From NCBI GenBank assembly GCA_937139605.1, contig CAKZQG010000041.1, positions 1-35,511 on the forward strand: a stretch of 35,511 nt of DNA. Direction: 5' to 3'. The stretch is from an uncultured bacterium. Its GTDB lineage: Bacteria > DRYD01. The translations under genes were made by a program, and so were the position numbers. This document shows positions 24,828-33,484 of the stretch, piece by piece (the stretch's first letter is position 1; each line of letters starts with the position of its first letter). The notes below the pieces were generated by a model. That model made no database searches, had not been told where the DNA came from, and worked only from the letters and a program-made list of their open reading frames with translations.

Positions 24828-26363
24828 GTGAAGAAATTACCAATAGGAATAAGTGATTTTAGAGAACTAATAGAGGGTAATTATGTGTATGTAGATAAAA
24901 CGAGATATATATATGAATTGTTAAGTAGTTCGAAATATATATTTTTAAGTAGGCCAAGAAGGTTTGGAAAGTCGTTATTGTTATCAACAATAGAATATTT
25001 ATATGAAGGGAAAAGAGAATTATATAAGGGATTGTACATAGAGGATAAATGGGATTGGAGTGAAAAATATCCAGTAATAAGAGTAAACTTTGCAATAGAT
25101 ATAAAAACAAGTGGTGAAATATATGAAGTAATAAAGAATGAAGTAAGGTTAAATTATAAGAGAATGGAAATAGAGAAGGAAAAGGAAGAAAATCATGTAG
25201 GGTTAATGTTACAGAATTTAATAATAGAAGTAAGTGAAAGATATAATAAGCAGGTAGTAGTGTTAATAGATGAATATGACAAGCCAATATTAGATGTAAT
25301 AGAGGATAGAAAACATGCAGAAGAGATAAGAAAAACATTAAAGAGTTTCTATTCAGTATTGAAGGCATTAGATAAATATATAAGATTTGTGTTGGTAACG
25401 GGGGTGAGTAAATTTGCGAAAGTATCTCTTTTTAGTGGGTTAAATCAGTTAAAGGATATATCATTAGATAAAAGGTATGGAGACATATGCGGATATACGC
25501 AAGAAGAATTAGAGAATTATTTTAAAGAGTATCTGGATAATGTAAATATAGAAGAAGTAAAGGAATGGTATAATGGATATAATTTTTTAGGTAGTAAGGT
25601 ATATAATCCCTTTGATGTGTTGTTATATTTAGATAAGAAAGAGATAAGGAGTTATTGGTATGAGACGGGAACCCCAAGTTTTTTAATAAAGTTAATAAAA
25701 CAAAAGGAGTATAATATAGTGGAATTAGAAGGAATAAAAGCGGATGAGAGTTTATTAAATAAATTTGATGTAGAAGAAATAGAAATAGAAGCGATAATGT
25801 TTCAAAGTGGATATTTAACCATAAAGGATTATAAGGTAAGTGAAAATGGGATATTGTTTGAGTTAGGATTTCCGAATAAAGAGGTAAGAGTATCATTTAA
25901 TAGAGATATATTGTATAATTTAGTAAAACAGAAATCAAAGGTAAATGTAATAGCAGAAAAAATAATAGAGATATTAAAAACAGAAAAAATAGAGGAGTTA
26001 AAGGAACAAATAGAGATATTAATAAGTGCAATAAGTTATATGTATTTAAAGGAAGAATATAGTTATGTAATAGCAGTATATAGTATGTTATATACAACGG
26101 GATTGAATGTAATAATAGAGGATAACACATCAAAAGGGCGGATAGATATGAGTGTGATAGTAGATAAAAAATTAGTGTATATAATAGAGTTTAAAGTGCT
26201 AGAGAGTAAAAGAGAAAAAGGGAGGGCATTAAAACAAATTAAAGAAAAAGAATACTTTAAAAAATATTTAAATTATGAAAAAATTTATCTATTAGGGGTA
26301 GAGTTTGATAAAAATAATAAAGGATTAGCTAATTTTGAATATGAATTAATAAATAGAGATTAA
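24828..26363 (+). CDS. AAA-ATPase with C-terminal PD-(D/E)XK nuclease, paralogue 3
   Basis: 511 residues, with a GTG start directly after the TAA of paralogue 2 and TAGGAGGT at 24811-24818 as ribosome site. P-loop SRPRRFGKS at 41-49, Walker B LIDEYDKPI, and nuclease residues Asp440 (KGRIDMSVIV), Glu454 and Lys456 (IIEFKV). The middle segment before Walker B is near identical to paralogue 1. The central segment after the GT/YET motif (TPSFLIKLIKQKEYNIVEL onward, about residues 280-415) diverges from the other two, which carry a TEFLFKIIKQ-NFDLPYL version. This variable block sits between ATPase and nuclease, where a partner- or target-recognition surface could be. Intact active sites suggest it is functional. 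The prepilin-like gene follows after 52 bases. Confidence 0.9.
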   Translation: MKKLPIGISDFRELIEGNYVYVDKTRYIYELLSSSKYIFLSRPRRFGKSLLLSTIEYLYEGKRELYKGLYIEDKWDWSEKYPVIRVNFAIDIKTSGEIYEVIKNEVRLNYKRMEIEKEKEENHVGLMLQNLIIEVSERYNKQVVVLIDEYDKPILDVIEDRKHAEEIRKTLKSFYSVLKALDKYIRFVLVTGVSKFAKVSLFSGLNQLKDISLDKRYGDICGYTQEELENYFKEYLDNVNIEEVKEWYNGYNFLGSKVYNPFDVLLYLDKKEIRSYWYETGTPSFLIKLIKQKEYNIVELEGIKADESLLNKFDVEEIEIEAIMFQSGYLTIKDYKVSENGILFELGFPNKEVRVSFNRDILYNLVKQKSKVNVIAEKIIEILKTEKIEELKEQIEILISAISYMYLKEEYSYVIAVYSMLYTTGLNVIIEDNTSKGRIDMSVIVDKKLVYIIEFKVLESKREKGRALKQIKEKEYFKKYLNYEKIYLLGVEFDKNNKGLANFEYELINRD

Positions 26364-26377
26364 TATTTAATATTAAA

Positions 26378-26401
26378 ATAATAATCAGGATAATAATCAG
26401 G
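26378..26401 (+). repeat. 12-bp tandem repeat carrying the ribosome site of the prepilin-like gene
   Basis: ATAATAATCAGG occurs twice head to tail (26378-26389, 26390-26401). The second copy runs into GGGGAT and so forms the strong Shine-Dalgarno region CAGGGGGAT for the ATG at 26416. The copies are exact. Copy-number change would not shift a reading frame but could affect leader length or give an alternative ribosome site. Confidence 0.5.
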
Positions 26402-26415
26402 GGGATAAGTAAAAT

Positions 26416-29400
26416 ATGAAAAATGTAAAGCCTATTAAATTTATTAAATTAAAAAGTCTTTATTTTTTTAAAGATGGATTAAGTTTAAACGGATTGAGTT
26501 TATTAGAAATGATTGTAGCTATATCTATTATGTTAATATTTTTTGCGATTAGTGTTGGATCTTTTATGTTTTTTTATTATAATTTCCCTGTTTCAGGAAA
26601 ATATAAAGAAACGTCTATATTTAGGACGGTTTATTTCGAATTATCTCGAGCTATTAGAGAAGCTACTACAGTTAAACAAATCTATAACACATACCCTAAT
26701 AAAGCTATATACTTAACAGTTGATAATTATATATATGCTTATAAATTGGATACTAATACTAAAAAGCTTTACAAATCAATAGATGGAGGACATACCTTTT
26801 ATCCTTTACCTAACGCATATAACATTAAAGATATTAATTTTAAAAATAAATCTTCAATAGTTTATGTTTATTTTTATACAGAATTTAATAATATAAAAAA
26901 AGAGCACGCATTTTTAGCTAAAATCAGAAAAGAAATTAAAAATAACGCCTATTTTATTATCTCAGGGATAAACCCTACTACTAATTTAATTGAATATTCA
27001 ATTAGTAACTCTGAAAATTTATTCCCTAATTTTACTAATTTAAATGCTTCTAATACTAATAATGCTTTTAATATTGATACTAAATTAGGGTCTTATAATA
27101 TAGTTTTTTCTAAAATAAGACCTGCTACTTCTTATTATTATCTTTTTAAATCTTATAAAAATACATTTACTTCTAACTGGAATTATAAAGACTTAGATAA
27201 TACTAACCCTTATTCTTATTCTGTTCCTTCTACTGCTAACTCTTTAGGAAGTAGAACTAAAATTTTAACAGTTGGAAACTATTTATATACTTGTTATGTT
27301 AATAACACAGAGTTTCTTTATGATCCTGCTGATGGACAGTTTAAACGGTATAGTGTTTTGTATTTTGCTTATAGGAAATTGGATAGCGTTTATAAAGGAA
27401 ACTGGGTTAAACTAGAAGTTTTCAGATTCCCTTTTATTTATACTTTTAATGGAAGAAATTATAATGTAGTAATAAGGTATCCGAGATTAACTTATTCTTT
27501 ATCTGTTTCTAATAGATTCTTTATTGTTTTTGCCACTGAAAGAACAGGGGGATCTAATAATAGTATAAATTCAGTTAATGATATGTATTTAGCTTATAGT
27601 TCTGATGCAATTAACTGGAGTGTTATTAACTTGGATAAAAAATTAATGGGAGCTACTGAAAATAATTTATATCCAAGAATCCCTATAGTTTTAATAGGTA
27701 ATATAGCTAATACACCTAATACTATACATTTTATTTTTTATAATAATACTACTTCTGCTCCTTATGCAAACGATATTTGTTATTTTTCTACTAATGATTT
27801 AGTTAATTTTTCTGCCATTCAATCCTTAAATGATCAAGCTTATTATCAGAATAATTCAAGACCAATAACAATAAATACATTTAGAGACTTAGATGCTTAC
27901 TTTTATAATAACTCTATTAATATTGTAGTTAGTATAAGAGGTCAAGCTAATGGAGCCTGGAACGGTAATAGAGATAAATTAGTTTATCTTAGGAAATCTA
28001 CTTTTAATAATAGAACTGATTACAATTTTTATCCTACAGGTAATAATGATAATACTTTTAATAGTTGTTCAATTTTATTAACTCCAAAAACTTATTCTAC
28101 TGATAATTTAGGAGAAGTTCATATAGTTGCTTATTCTTCTACTGATGGGAGGATAATTTACTTAAGAAGTACCTTTACTGATTCTTTAAATCCTACTATT
28201 GGTTTTACTGCTTTTACAAATACTTTAACTACAAATACTTTCCCATTTTTAGATATAATTTATTCTATTCCTGCAATTGCTAATACTGTTTATATACATG
28301 TTTTAGGGTATAATATAACTTTAAGTGATTTAGATTATTTTAGAATAACTTCTAATTCTGCTGGAGTTTCTTTTAGTAGAGTAAATAATAATACTATTGA
28401 TGATAATATAAATGTAGCAAGTAGTAGTGTTGATAATCAAAGGATATTTACTGAAAATAAGAATAATGGAAGAATACCTGGGATTACTGTGGATTTAAAT
28501 AATAATTTACATATGATAACTTATGATTTAACTGATTCTTCCTTAGGTGAAGTTATATATTTAAATGCTAACGGAACTCTAACTAATACTGGCAGATTTG
28601 ATACATTGTTAATAGATGATGGGTTTCCTTATTTTAAAAGCATTAATTATGACAAAGATAACACTAATGAAGTAGTTAGTTATTATGATTATGATACTAA
28701 TAGTACTCCTGGGTTACCTCCCACTGGAAGATTAGCTGATTTGAAATTAAATATAAATGGATGGATAACAAGGATAGATGGACATAGAAGATTTGATACT
28801 AATACTGCTAATAATAATATGTTTTCTACTGTTGGTGCTTATCCTTGTGGATTTTATAACGATGTTAAATTAGTTAATAACTATATTTATGTAGCATATT
28901 CTGAAAGACAAACAACCAATAGATTAAGGTTAAAATTAGCTATTTCAAAGGACTTAGGACAAACATGGGAATACCAGTATACCGATACTTCTACTGCTAA
29001 TCATGCAAGAAATATTAACTTGGAAATAACTAACAATGGAATATACATAATTCATACTACCAATACTAATACTAATAATTTAAGAATAACTTATAAAAAT
29101 TTTGGTTCATTATTATGGAATACAATACCTTTTAATACAGTATCTGCTAATTATTTAAGAAATTTTAAAGATAAAAATAATAATATCCATATTTTAGCTA
29201 TTAACTCCACAACTAATACAGCTAATTATATTTTTTATAATACTTCTACTAATACGATAAATAATGAAATTTTAAATACTCAATATTTATCATCAGGGAT
29301 AACGGGATTTGGAAGTTATGGAGATATAAAAGTAGATGATAATTTAAATGTTTATATAGCTATAAATACAAGGAGAGGATTAACTAATGGGAATGATTTA

Positions 29401-29508
29401 TTAATAAAAAAAGGTAATGCTTGGCAACCCCCTATAAGATTACCTAATAATACCAACCCTATTAACTATTTTCTTAATTCTATTAGATTAGATATTGGTA
29501 GTTTTTAA
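26416..29508 (+). CDS. Giant prepilin-like protein with Asp-box (sialidase-like propeller) motifs
   Basis: Residues 21-50 form a class III/type IV prepilin leader: N-G26|LSLLEMIVAISIMLIFFAISVGSF. The Gly before the cleavage site and Glu at mature +5 are both present, so PilD-type cleavage and assembly into a pilus or pseudopilus is expected. A short GLSL repeat at 21-24 precedes the true site. Most pilins are 120-250 residues; this one is 1030. The body is Asn/Thr/Tyr-rich beta sequence with Asp-box motifs typical of BNR/sialidase propeller blades: SIDGGHTF at 121-128, SSDAINWS near 396, and SKDLGQTWEY at 844-853. I infer a pilus-tip or surface-tethered propeller, perhaps for adhesion or glycan binding. 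No other pilin, ATPase or peptidase gene is in the window. The ribosome site lies in a 12-bp tandem repeat. Confidence 0.75.
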   Translation: MKNVKPIKFIKLKSLYFFKDGLSLNGLSLLEMIVAISIMLIFFAISVGSFMFFYYNFPVSGKYKETSIFRTVYFELSRAIREATTVKQIYNTYPNKAIYLTVDNYIYAYKLDTNTKKLYKSIDGGHTFYPLPNAYNIKDINFKNKSSIVYVYFYTEFNNIKKEHAFLAKIRKEIKNNAYFIISGINPTTNLIEYSISNSENLFPNFTNLNASNTNNAFNIDTKLGSYNIVFSKIRPATSYYYLFKSYKNTFTSNWNYKDLDNTNPYSYSVPSTANSLGSRTKILTVGNYLYTCYVNNTEFLYDPADGQFKRYSVLYFAYRKLDSVYKGNWVKLEVFRFPFIYTFNGRNYNVVIRYPRLTYSLSVSNRFFIVFATERTGGSNNSINSVNDMYLAYSSDAINWSVINLDKKLMGATENNLYPRIPIVLIGNIANTPNTIHFIFYNNTTSAPYANDICYFSTNDLVNFSAIQSLNDQAYYQNNSRPITINTFRDLDAYFYNNSINIVVSIRGQANGAWNGNRDKLVYLRKSTFNNRTDYNFYPTGNNDNTFNSCSILLTPKTYSTDNLGEVHIVAYSSTDGRIIYLRSTFTDSLNPTIGFTAFTNTLTTNTFPFLDIIYSIPAIANTVYIHVLGYNITLSDLDYFRITSNSAGVSFSRVNNNTIDDNINVASSSVDNQRIFTENKNNGRIPGITVDLNNNLHMITYDLTDSSLGEVIYLNANGTLTNTGRFDTLLIDDGFPYFKSINYDKDNTNEVVSYYDYDTNSTPGLPPTGRLADLKLNINGWITRIDGHRRFDTNTANNNMFSTVGAYPCGFYNDVKLVNNYIYVAYSERQTTNRLRLKLAISKDLGQTWEYQYTDTSTANHARNINLEITNNGIYIIHTTNTNTNNLRITYKNFGSLLWNTIPFNTVSANYLRNFKDKNNNIHILAINSTTNTANYIFYNTSTNTINNEILNTQYLSSGITGFGSYGDIKVDDNLNVYIAINTRRGLTNGNDLLIKKGNAWQPPIRLPNNTNPINYFLNSIRLDIGSF

Positions 29509-29541
29509 TTTTTAATATTTATATAATATTTTTTTAATTTT

Positions 29542-32500
29542 ATGTATTTTTTATATACTTTAAAATCTATCAATTTAGTTTTAGATAAACTTAAAAACTG
29601 TAAAACAATTAAAAATTATAAAAATAAAAATATTTCTGTTAATGAAATTGTTAATAAAAATGGGGTATGTGAGGATTTTTTTATTTTAGTTTTTTCTAAT
29701 GAAATCCTTGTCCAAAATTATTATAACTTTATTAATTTTTTAGAAAATAAAATAGAAAACAAAATTAATAGTAATTTATTTTTGAATTATCTAAGGAGAT
29801 TTTTTGATTTATCAGAATTTTATATTAATAAAGATTTTTTTAGGGATTTACCTGTTTTAACTTATCATAACTTAAATAATTTAATTTATATTTTACAAAA
29901 TCTATATGATACTAAAAATAAGGAGTTATTAAAAAAAGTTGTAAGTGTTAAAGATAGATATGGAATTTATGATTTTATTAAAATTTTAGAGGAGTATGGT
30001 TATAAAAGGGTGGGGCTTATTAGCCAATATTTTGAATATAATACAAGAGGCAATATAATTGATGTTTTCCCTTATTTAAGCGAGTATCCTGTTAGAATTG
30101 AATTTGAAGATGATTATATTGAATCTATTAGATATTTTGATAAAGATGAATTTATTAGTATAAAAAAGATTAACAGCTTCGTTTTATTACCAAAAAATCA
30201 AGAAAATATTTTAGATAATTATAAAATATTTGATTATTTTACTAGAAAGCTAAATTTTATTACAGATTTATCTCAAGAATCATTTGGAAATAGATTATAT
30301 TTTATTTTAAAAAATGAATATAATTTATCTCATGAATTTACCAAAGATTTTTTAAGTAATGTTAAGATTTTTCATATAGATGAGTTTATAAAACAAGAGT
30401 TTAGTAATTTACCTGACTTATCTTTAAAACAAAGTATATTAAATGAATATATCTATAAAAAATTTAAGGGATATAAGATTATTTTATTTTCTAAAACTTT
30501 ACAAGATTTTATAAAAATTGATAGTAATTATGTAGATATTAGCATTGAATTAATAGAAAATGATGAGTTTGTTGGTGGATTTGTGGATAATAATTATAAG
30601 ATTATTATCATAACTGATGCTGATGTTAATGGATTAAGTAATAATTGGATTACAAAAGATTTAAAAAGAGATTTTGTTATAGATATAGATAAATTTGAAG
30701 AAGGGGATTTGGTTGTAGTAGATAACTTAGGGATCGGGATTTATTTAGGGATAAAAAATATAGAGATAAAACCAGGATATCATAAAGATATGGCTTTAGT
30801 TTTATTTAAAAATAATAAAAAAGTATATCTTAACATAGAAAACGTTTATATCCATAGATATATAGCTTCTAAAGAAATAACGGAGAAATTAAAGGAAAAA
30901 ATTCTATCAAGACCTTCTTTATCTGAATGGAATAAAAAAATAAGGGAATTATATATTCAAACAAAAGATTTAGCTGAGACTATTTTAAAGATAAACGCTA
31001 ATAGGTTAAATACTAAAGCAATTAGTTTTTTTAAGACTGATTTAGAAGATTTTATCTCTAAGGATTTTGTTTATAAAGAAACTCCGGATCAATTAAAAGC
31101 TATAAATGAAGTGTTAAAAGACTTGGAATCAGAGATTCCAGCTAATAGGTTAATAATAGGTGATACGGGATATGGAAAAACAGAAGTTTTGATAAGAGCG
31201 ATAGCTCGTGTTATCTCTAATAAATATAAAGTCTTATTTATTGTACCTTCTACCGTTTTAGCTTATCAACACTATATTACCTTATATAATAGGTTTAATA
31301 AATATTTACCAGATTCAATTAGATTATATTGTTCTATTGAAAAGGACTCTAACAAAAACTTAAAAGATTTTATAGAAAAAGAAAATGTATTGGTTTTAGT
31401 TTCTACTAATTTAGATTTAGATAAATTAAGAGATATAGCTAATAGAGTTGGCTTAGTTATAATAGATGAAGAGCATCTTTTAGGGGTATTATTTAAAGAA
31501 AAAGTGAAAGAAATATTTGTAAAATCTCATATATTAATGGTAAGTGCAACTCCTATCCCCAGAACTTTATTTTTATCTCTAAATTCTTTAATAGATACGA
31601 CTGTAATTTCTACTCCGCCTGTTAATTATAAACAACCTTTTGTATTTTTATTTTATTTTAGTGATAGAAGAAATGCTTATGAGATTTTATTATCTCTTAT
31701 TTACAGACATTTATTTAATGATTCTAATTTACCCAATTCTAAGCAGCAGATTTATTACATTAATAATAATATAGATGAACTTTATTTAATTTATCGGTAT
31801 CTTTTAGAGCATTTTGATAAGAATAATATTAAAATAAGGATGAATATTTTACATTCTAAGTTATCTCGGAATTTAATTGAAAAAATTTTTATAGATTTTA
31901 TTAATAAGAAGTATGATATAATTTTATCTACTACATTAATGCAATCGGGGTTAGATAACCCTAATGTTAATGTAATGATAATAGATAATTCTCATTTGTT
32001 GGGTTTAAGTCAGATCTATCAGTTAAGGGGTAGGGTTTCAAGACAAGGTACTCAAGGATATTGTTATATATTATTTCCTCAAGATTTAGTTAATACCAAG
32101 ACATTTGAACGGATAAGTTTCTTTGAAAAAGAGAACTTAACTAATTATGATGTAGTTTTAAAGGACTTAGAATTGAGAGGTCCTGGGACTTTATTATCTA
32201 AAAAACAATCGGGTTATATCGATAAAATCGGAGTTATACAGTATCTAAAATTATTAAGTAGTTATATTAATAATAGTAATCAAGATGGTTCTAATTTCCC
32301 TGAAGTAATTACTGATTTACCAATGTTTTTAGATGAAAGCCCGTATAAAAATATCTTATATAGAAAACTAATTTTAGCTAATACTTTAGAACAATTTGAA
32401 TCAATTAAAAATCAGATAATAGATATCTATGGTAAAAAATTATCAAAGAATACTAAAAACCTATTGTTTGCTATATATAATAGAATAAAGTATAAAGGTA

Positions 32501-32583
32501 AAGCTAAAAAAATTTTTATTAAGCTAAAAAATAATAATAAAAATAATTATAATGATGATGAGTATGAAGTATATTTTGAATGA
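29542..32583 (+). CDS. mfd: Transcription-repair coupling factor Mfd
   Basis: Mfd removes stalled RNA polymerase and recruits UvrA. The N-terminal UvrB-like part is divergent and short; YGYKRVGLISQYFEYNTRGNIIDVFP and YPVRIEFEDDYIESIRYFD (around residues 152-205) are the recognisable core. The RNA-polymerase-interacting domain starts near 386 (EEGDLVVVDNLGIGIYLGI). The translocase has DQLKAINEV, Walker A GDTGYGKTEV (540-549), DEEHLLGV (642-649), SATPIPRTL, then TTLMQSGLDNPNVNVMII and GLSQIYQLRGRVSRQ, and the TRCF-specific DLELRGPGTLLSKKQSG. At 1013 residues it is shorter than typical Mfd (about 1150), mostly in the N-terminal modules. RecG is the alternative, but UvrB homology and the RID argue for Mfd. 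No clear ribosome site. It pairs functionally with uvrC at 19845. Confidence 0.9.
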   Translation: MYFLYTLKSINLVLDKLKNCKTIKNYKNKNISVNEIVNKNGVCEDFFILVFSNEILVQNYYNFINFLENKIENKINSNLFLNYLRRFFDLSEFYINKDFFRDLPVLTYHNLNNLIYILQNLYDTKNKELLKKVVSVKDRYGIYDFIKILEEYGYKRVGLISQYFEYNTRGNIIDVFPYLSEYPVRIEFEDDYIESIRYFDKDEFISIKKINSFVLLPKNQENILDNYKIFDYFTRKLNFITDLSQESFGNRLYFILKNEYNLSHEFTKDFLSNVKIFHIDEFIKQEFSNLPDLSLKQSILNEYIYKKFKGYKIILFSKTLQDFIKIDSNYVDISIELIENDEFVGGFVDNNYKIIIITDADVNGLSNNWITKDLKRDFVIDIDKFEEGDLVVVDNLGIGIYLGIKNIEIKPGYHKDMALVLFKNNKKVYLNIENVYIHRYIASKEITEKLKEKILSRPSLSEWNKKIRELYIQTKDLAETILKINANRLNTKAISFFKTDLEDFISKDFVYKETPDQLKAINEVLKDLESEIPANRLIIGDTGYGKTEVLIRAIARVISNKYKVLFIVPSTVLAYQHYITLYNRFNKYLPDSIRLYCSIEKDSNKNLKDFIEKENVLVLVSTNLDLDKLRDIANRVGLVIIDEEHLLGVLFKEKVKEIFVKSHILMVSATPIPRTLFLSLNSLIDTTVISTPPVNYKQPFVFLFYFSDRRNAYEILLSLIYRHLFNDSNLPNSKQQIYYINNNIDELYLIYRYLLEHFDKNNIKIRMNILHSKLSRNLIEKIFIDFINKKYDIILSTTLMQSGLDNPNVNVMIIDNSHLLGLSQIYQLRGRVSRQGTQGYCYILFPQDLVNTKTFERISFFEKENLTNYDVVLKDLELRGPGTLLSKKQSGYIDKIGVIQYLKLLSSYINNSNQDGSNFPEVITDLPMFLDESPYKNILYRKLILANTLEQFESIKNQIIDIYGKKLSKNTKNLLFAIYNRIKYKGKAKKIFIKLKNNNKNNYNDDEYEVYFE

Positions 32584-33364
32584 AGGAACTACTTTAAAAA
32601 ATAAAAAACTTTTAAAAGATGATCATATTTTATTAAAAAAAATAAAATTTGAAATAAATTATTTTATAAAAAATCAAAAAAATTATTTGCTAAATATCTA
32701 TTTAGCTAAGTTATATAAATTTTATAAAGATAATAATCAACAAAATAAGTTTTTTAAATATATTAATAAAAAATTAAAAGCTTTAGAAAATTTAAATTCT
32801 TTAACTAAGTTAGTTTTTTATAAATATAAGTTAATTTTTTATTTGTTTTATAAAGAAGTTTTTAATATTAAAGGAATTTCAGAAAGAAAAAGAATTTTGG
32901 AAAGAAATTTTTATAAAGATTTAAAAAATATTTTTTCTTTGATTATTAATTATATTTTAAATTTATTAAAAGAGGTGGTTATAATTTCATATGATCTTAA
33001 GGCTTATGAGTTTATTTTTTCTTTTAAGTTAAATAATGGTTTGGTTGATTTTGAAGAAAGAGCTTGTGAAAAATTGGCTAAGAAAAATGATTTTAATATA
33101 ACTAAATTAAAAAAATTGCTATACCTTATTTTTTTAGTTTATAGGGAATTACATTTTTTAGATAAAATAGATTTACAAGATTTTAAAAATATTACAAATC
33201 TTAAATTATTTTTATTTTATATAGGTTTTTTTAAAGAGTATCTTTATTATTTAAATTATCAAAATAATAATAACTATAATGATTATAATGTTGATTCTTA
33301 TGAAAATGTTTATCAAAATCTTATTAATAGTTTTATATCTATCATAGATGAAATAATTAAGTGA
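32552..33364 (+). CDS. Unrecognised 270-residue Lys/Phe/Tyr-rich helical protein
   Basis: I do not recognise this protein. It is basic and helical (LAKLYKFYKDNNQQNKFFKYINKKLKALENLN), with three aromatic, hydrophobic helices around residues 86-100, 128-150 and 187-200 that are not clean membrane segments. An Asn-rich patch (NNNNYNDYNVDSY) lies near 235-247. It starts at one of four Met codons (32552-32566), all inside the 3' end of mfd; the overlap is 32 bases, so translational coupling with mfd is likely. Codon use is the same AT-rich style as the neighbours. No catalytic motif is seen. It may be lineage-specific. Confidence 0.6.
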   Translation: MMMSMKYILNEGTTLKNKKLLKDDHILLKKIKFEINYFIKNQKNYLLNIYLAKLYKFYKDNNQQNKFFKYINKKLKALENLNSLTKLVFYKYKLIFYLFYKEVFNIKGISERKRILERNFYKDLKNIFSLIINYILNLLKEVVIISYDLKAYEFIFSFKLNNGLVDFEERACEKLAKKNDFNITKLKKLLYLIFLVYRELHFLDKIDLQDFKNITNLKLFLFYIGFFKEYLYYLNYQNNNNYNDYNVDSYENVYQNLINSFISIIDEIIK

Positions 33365-33461
33365 TTTAGTATTAGTTATTTAGAATATTTAGAATATTTA
33401 AAAGTAGGAAATTAATATAAAAGTATATAATAAAATAATATAAAAGGGGATAGGTTATTAA

Positions 33462-33470
33462 ATGAATTAA
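33462..33470 (+). other. Minimal ATG-AAT-TAA ORF behind a strong ribosome site, upstream of the exported protein
   Basis: A strong Shine-Dalgarno (AAAGGGGAT, 33443-33451) is placed correctly for ATG at 33462, but that frame reads only Met-Asn-stop. The next gene starts at 33485 with no ribosome site of its own. Either ribosomes reinitiate 14 bases after the two-codon ORF, or one base was lost or gained here: the codons between (GAA TTA AAA AGC AAA TTA AAA) are open in the frame of the main gene and would extend its N-terminus by a basic segment. Confidence 0.45.
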
Positions 33471-33484
33471 AAAGCAAATTAAAA

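Noticed and set aside
24859-26133. Long minus-strand open frames (Leu/Ile/Tyr/Pro-rich) opposite the AAA-nuclease genes
   Set aside because: They are shadows caused by the purine-loaded codon use of the plus-strand genes; no ribosome sites or domains are seen.
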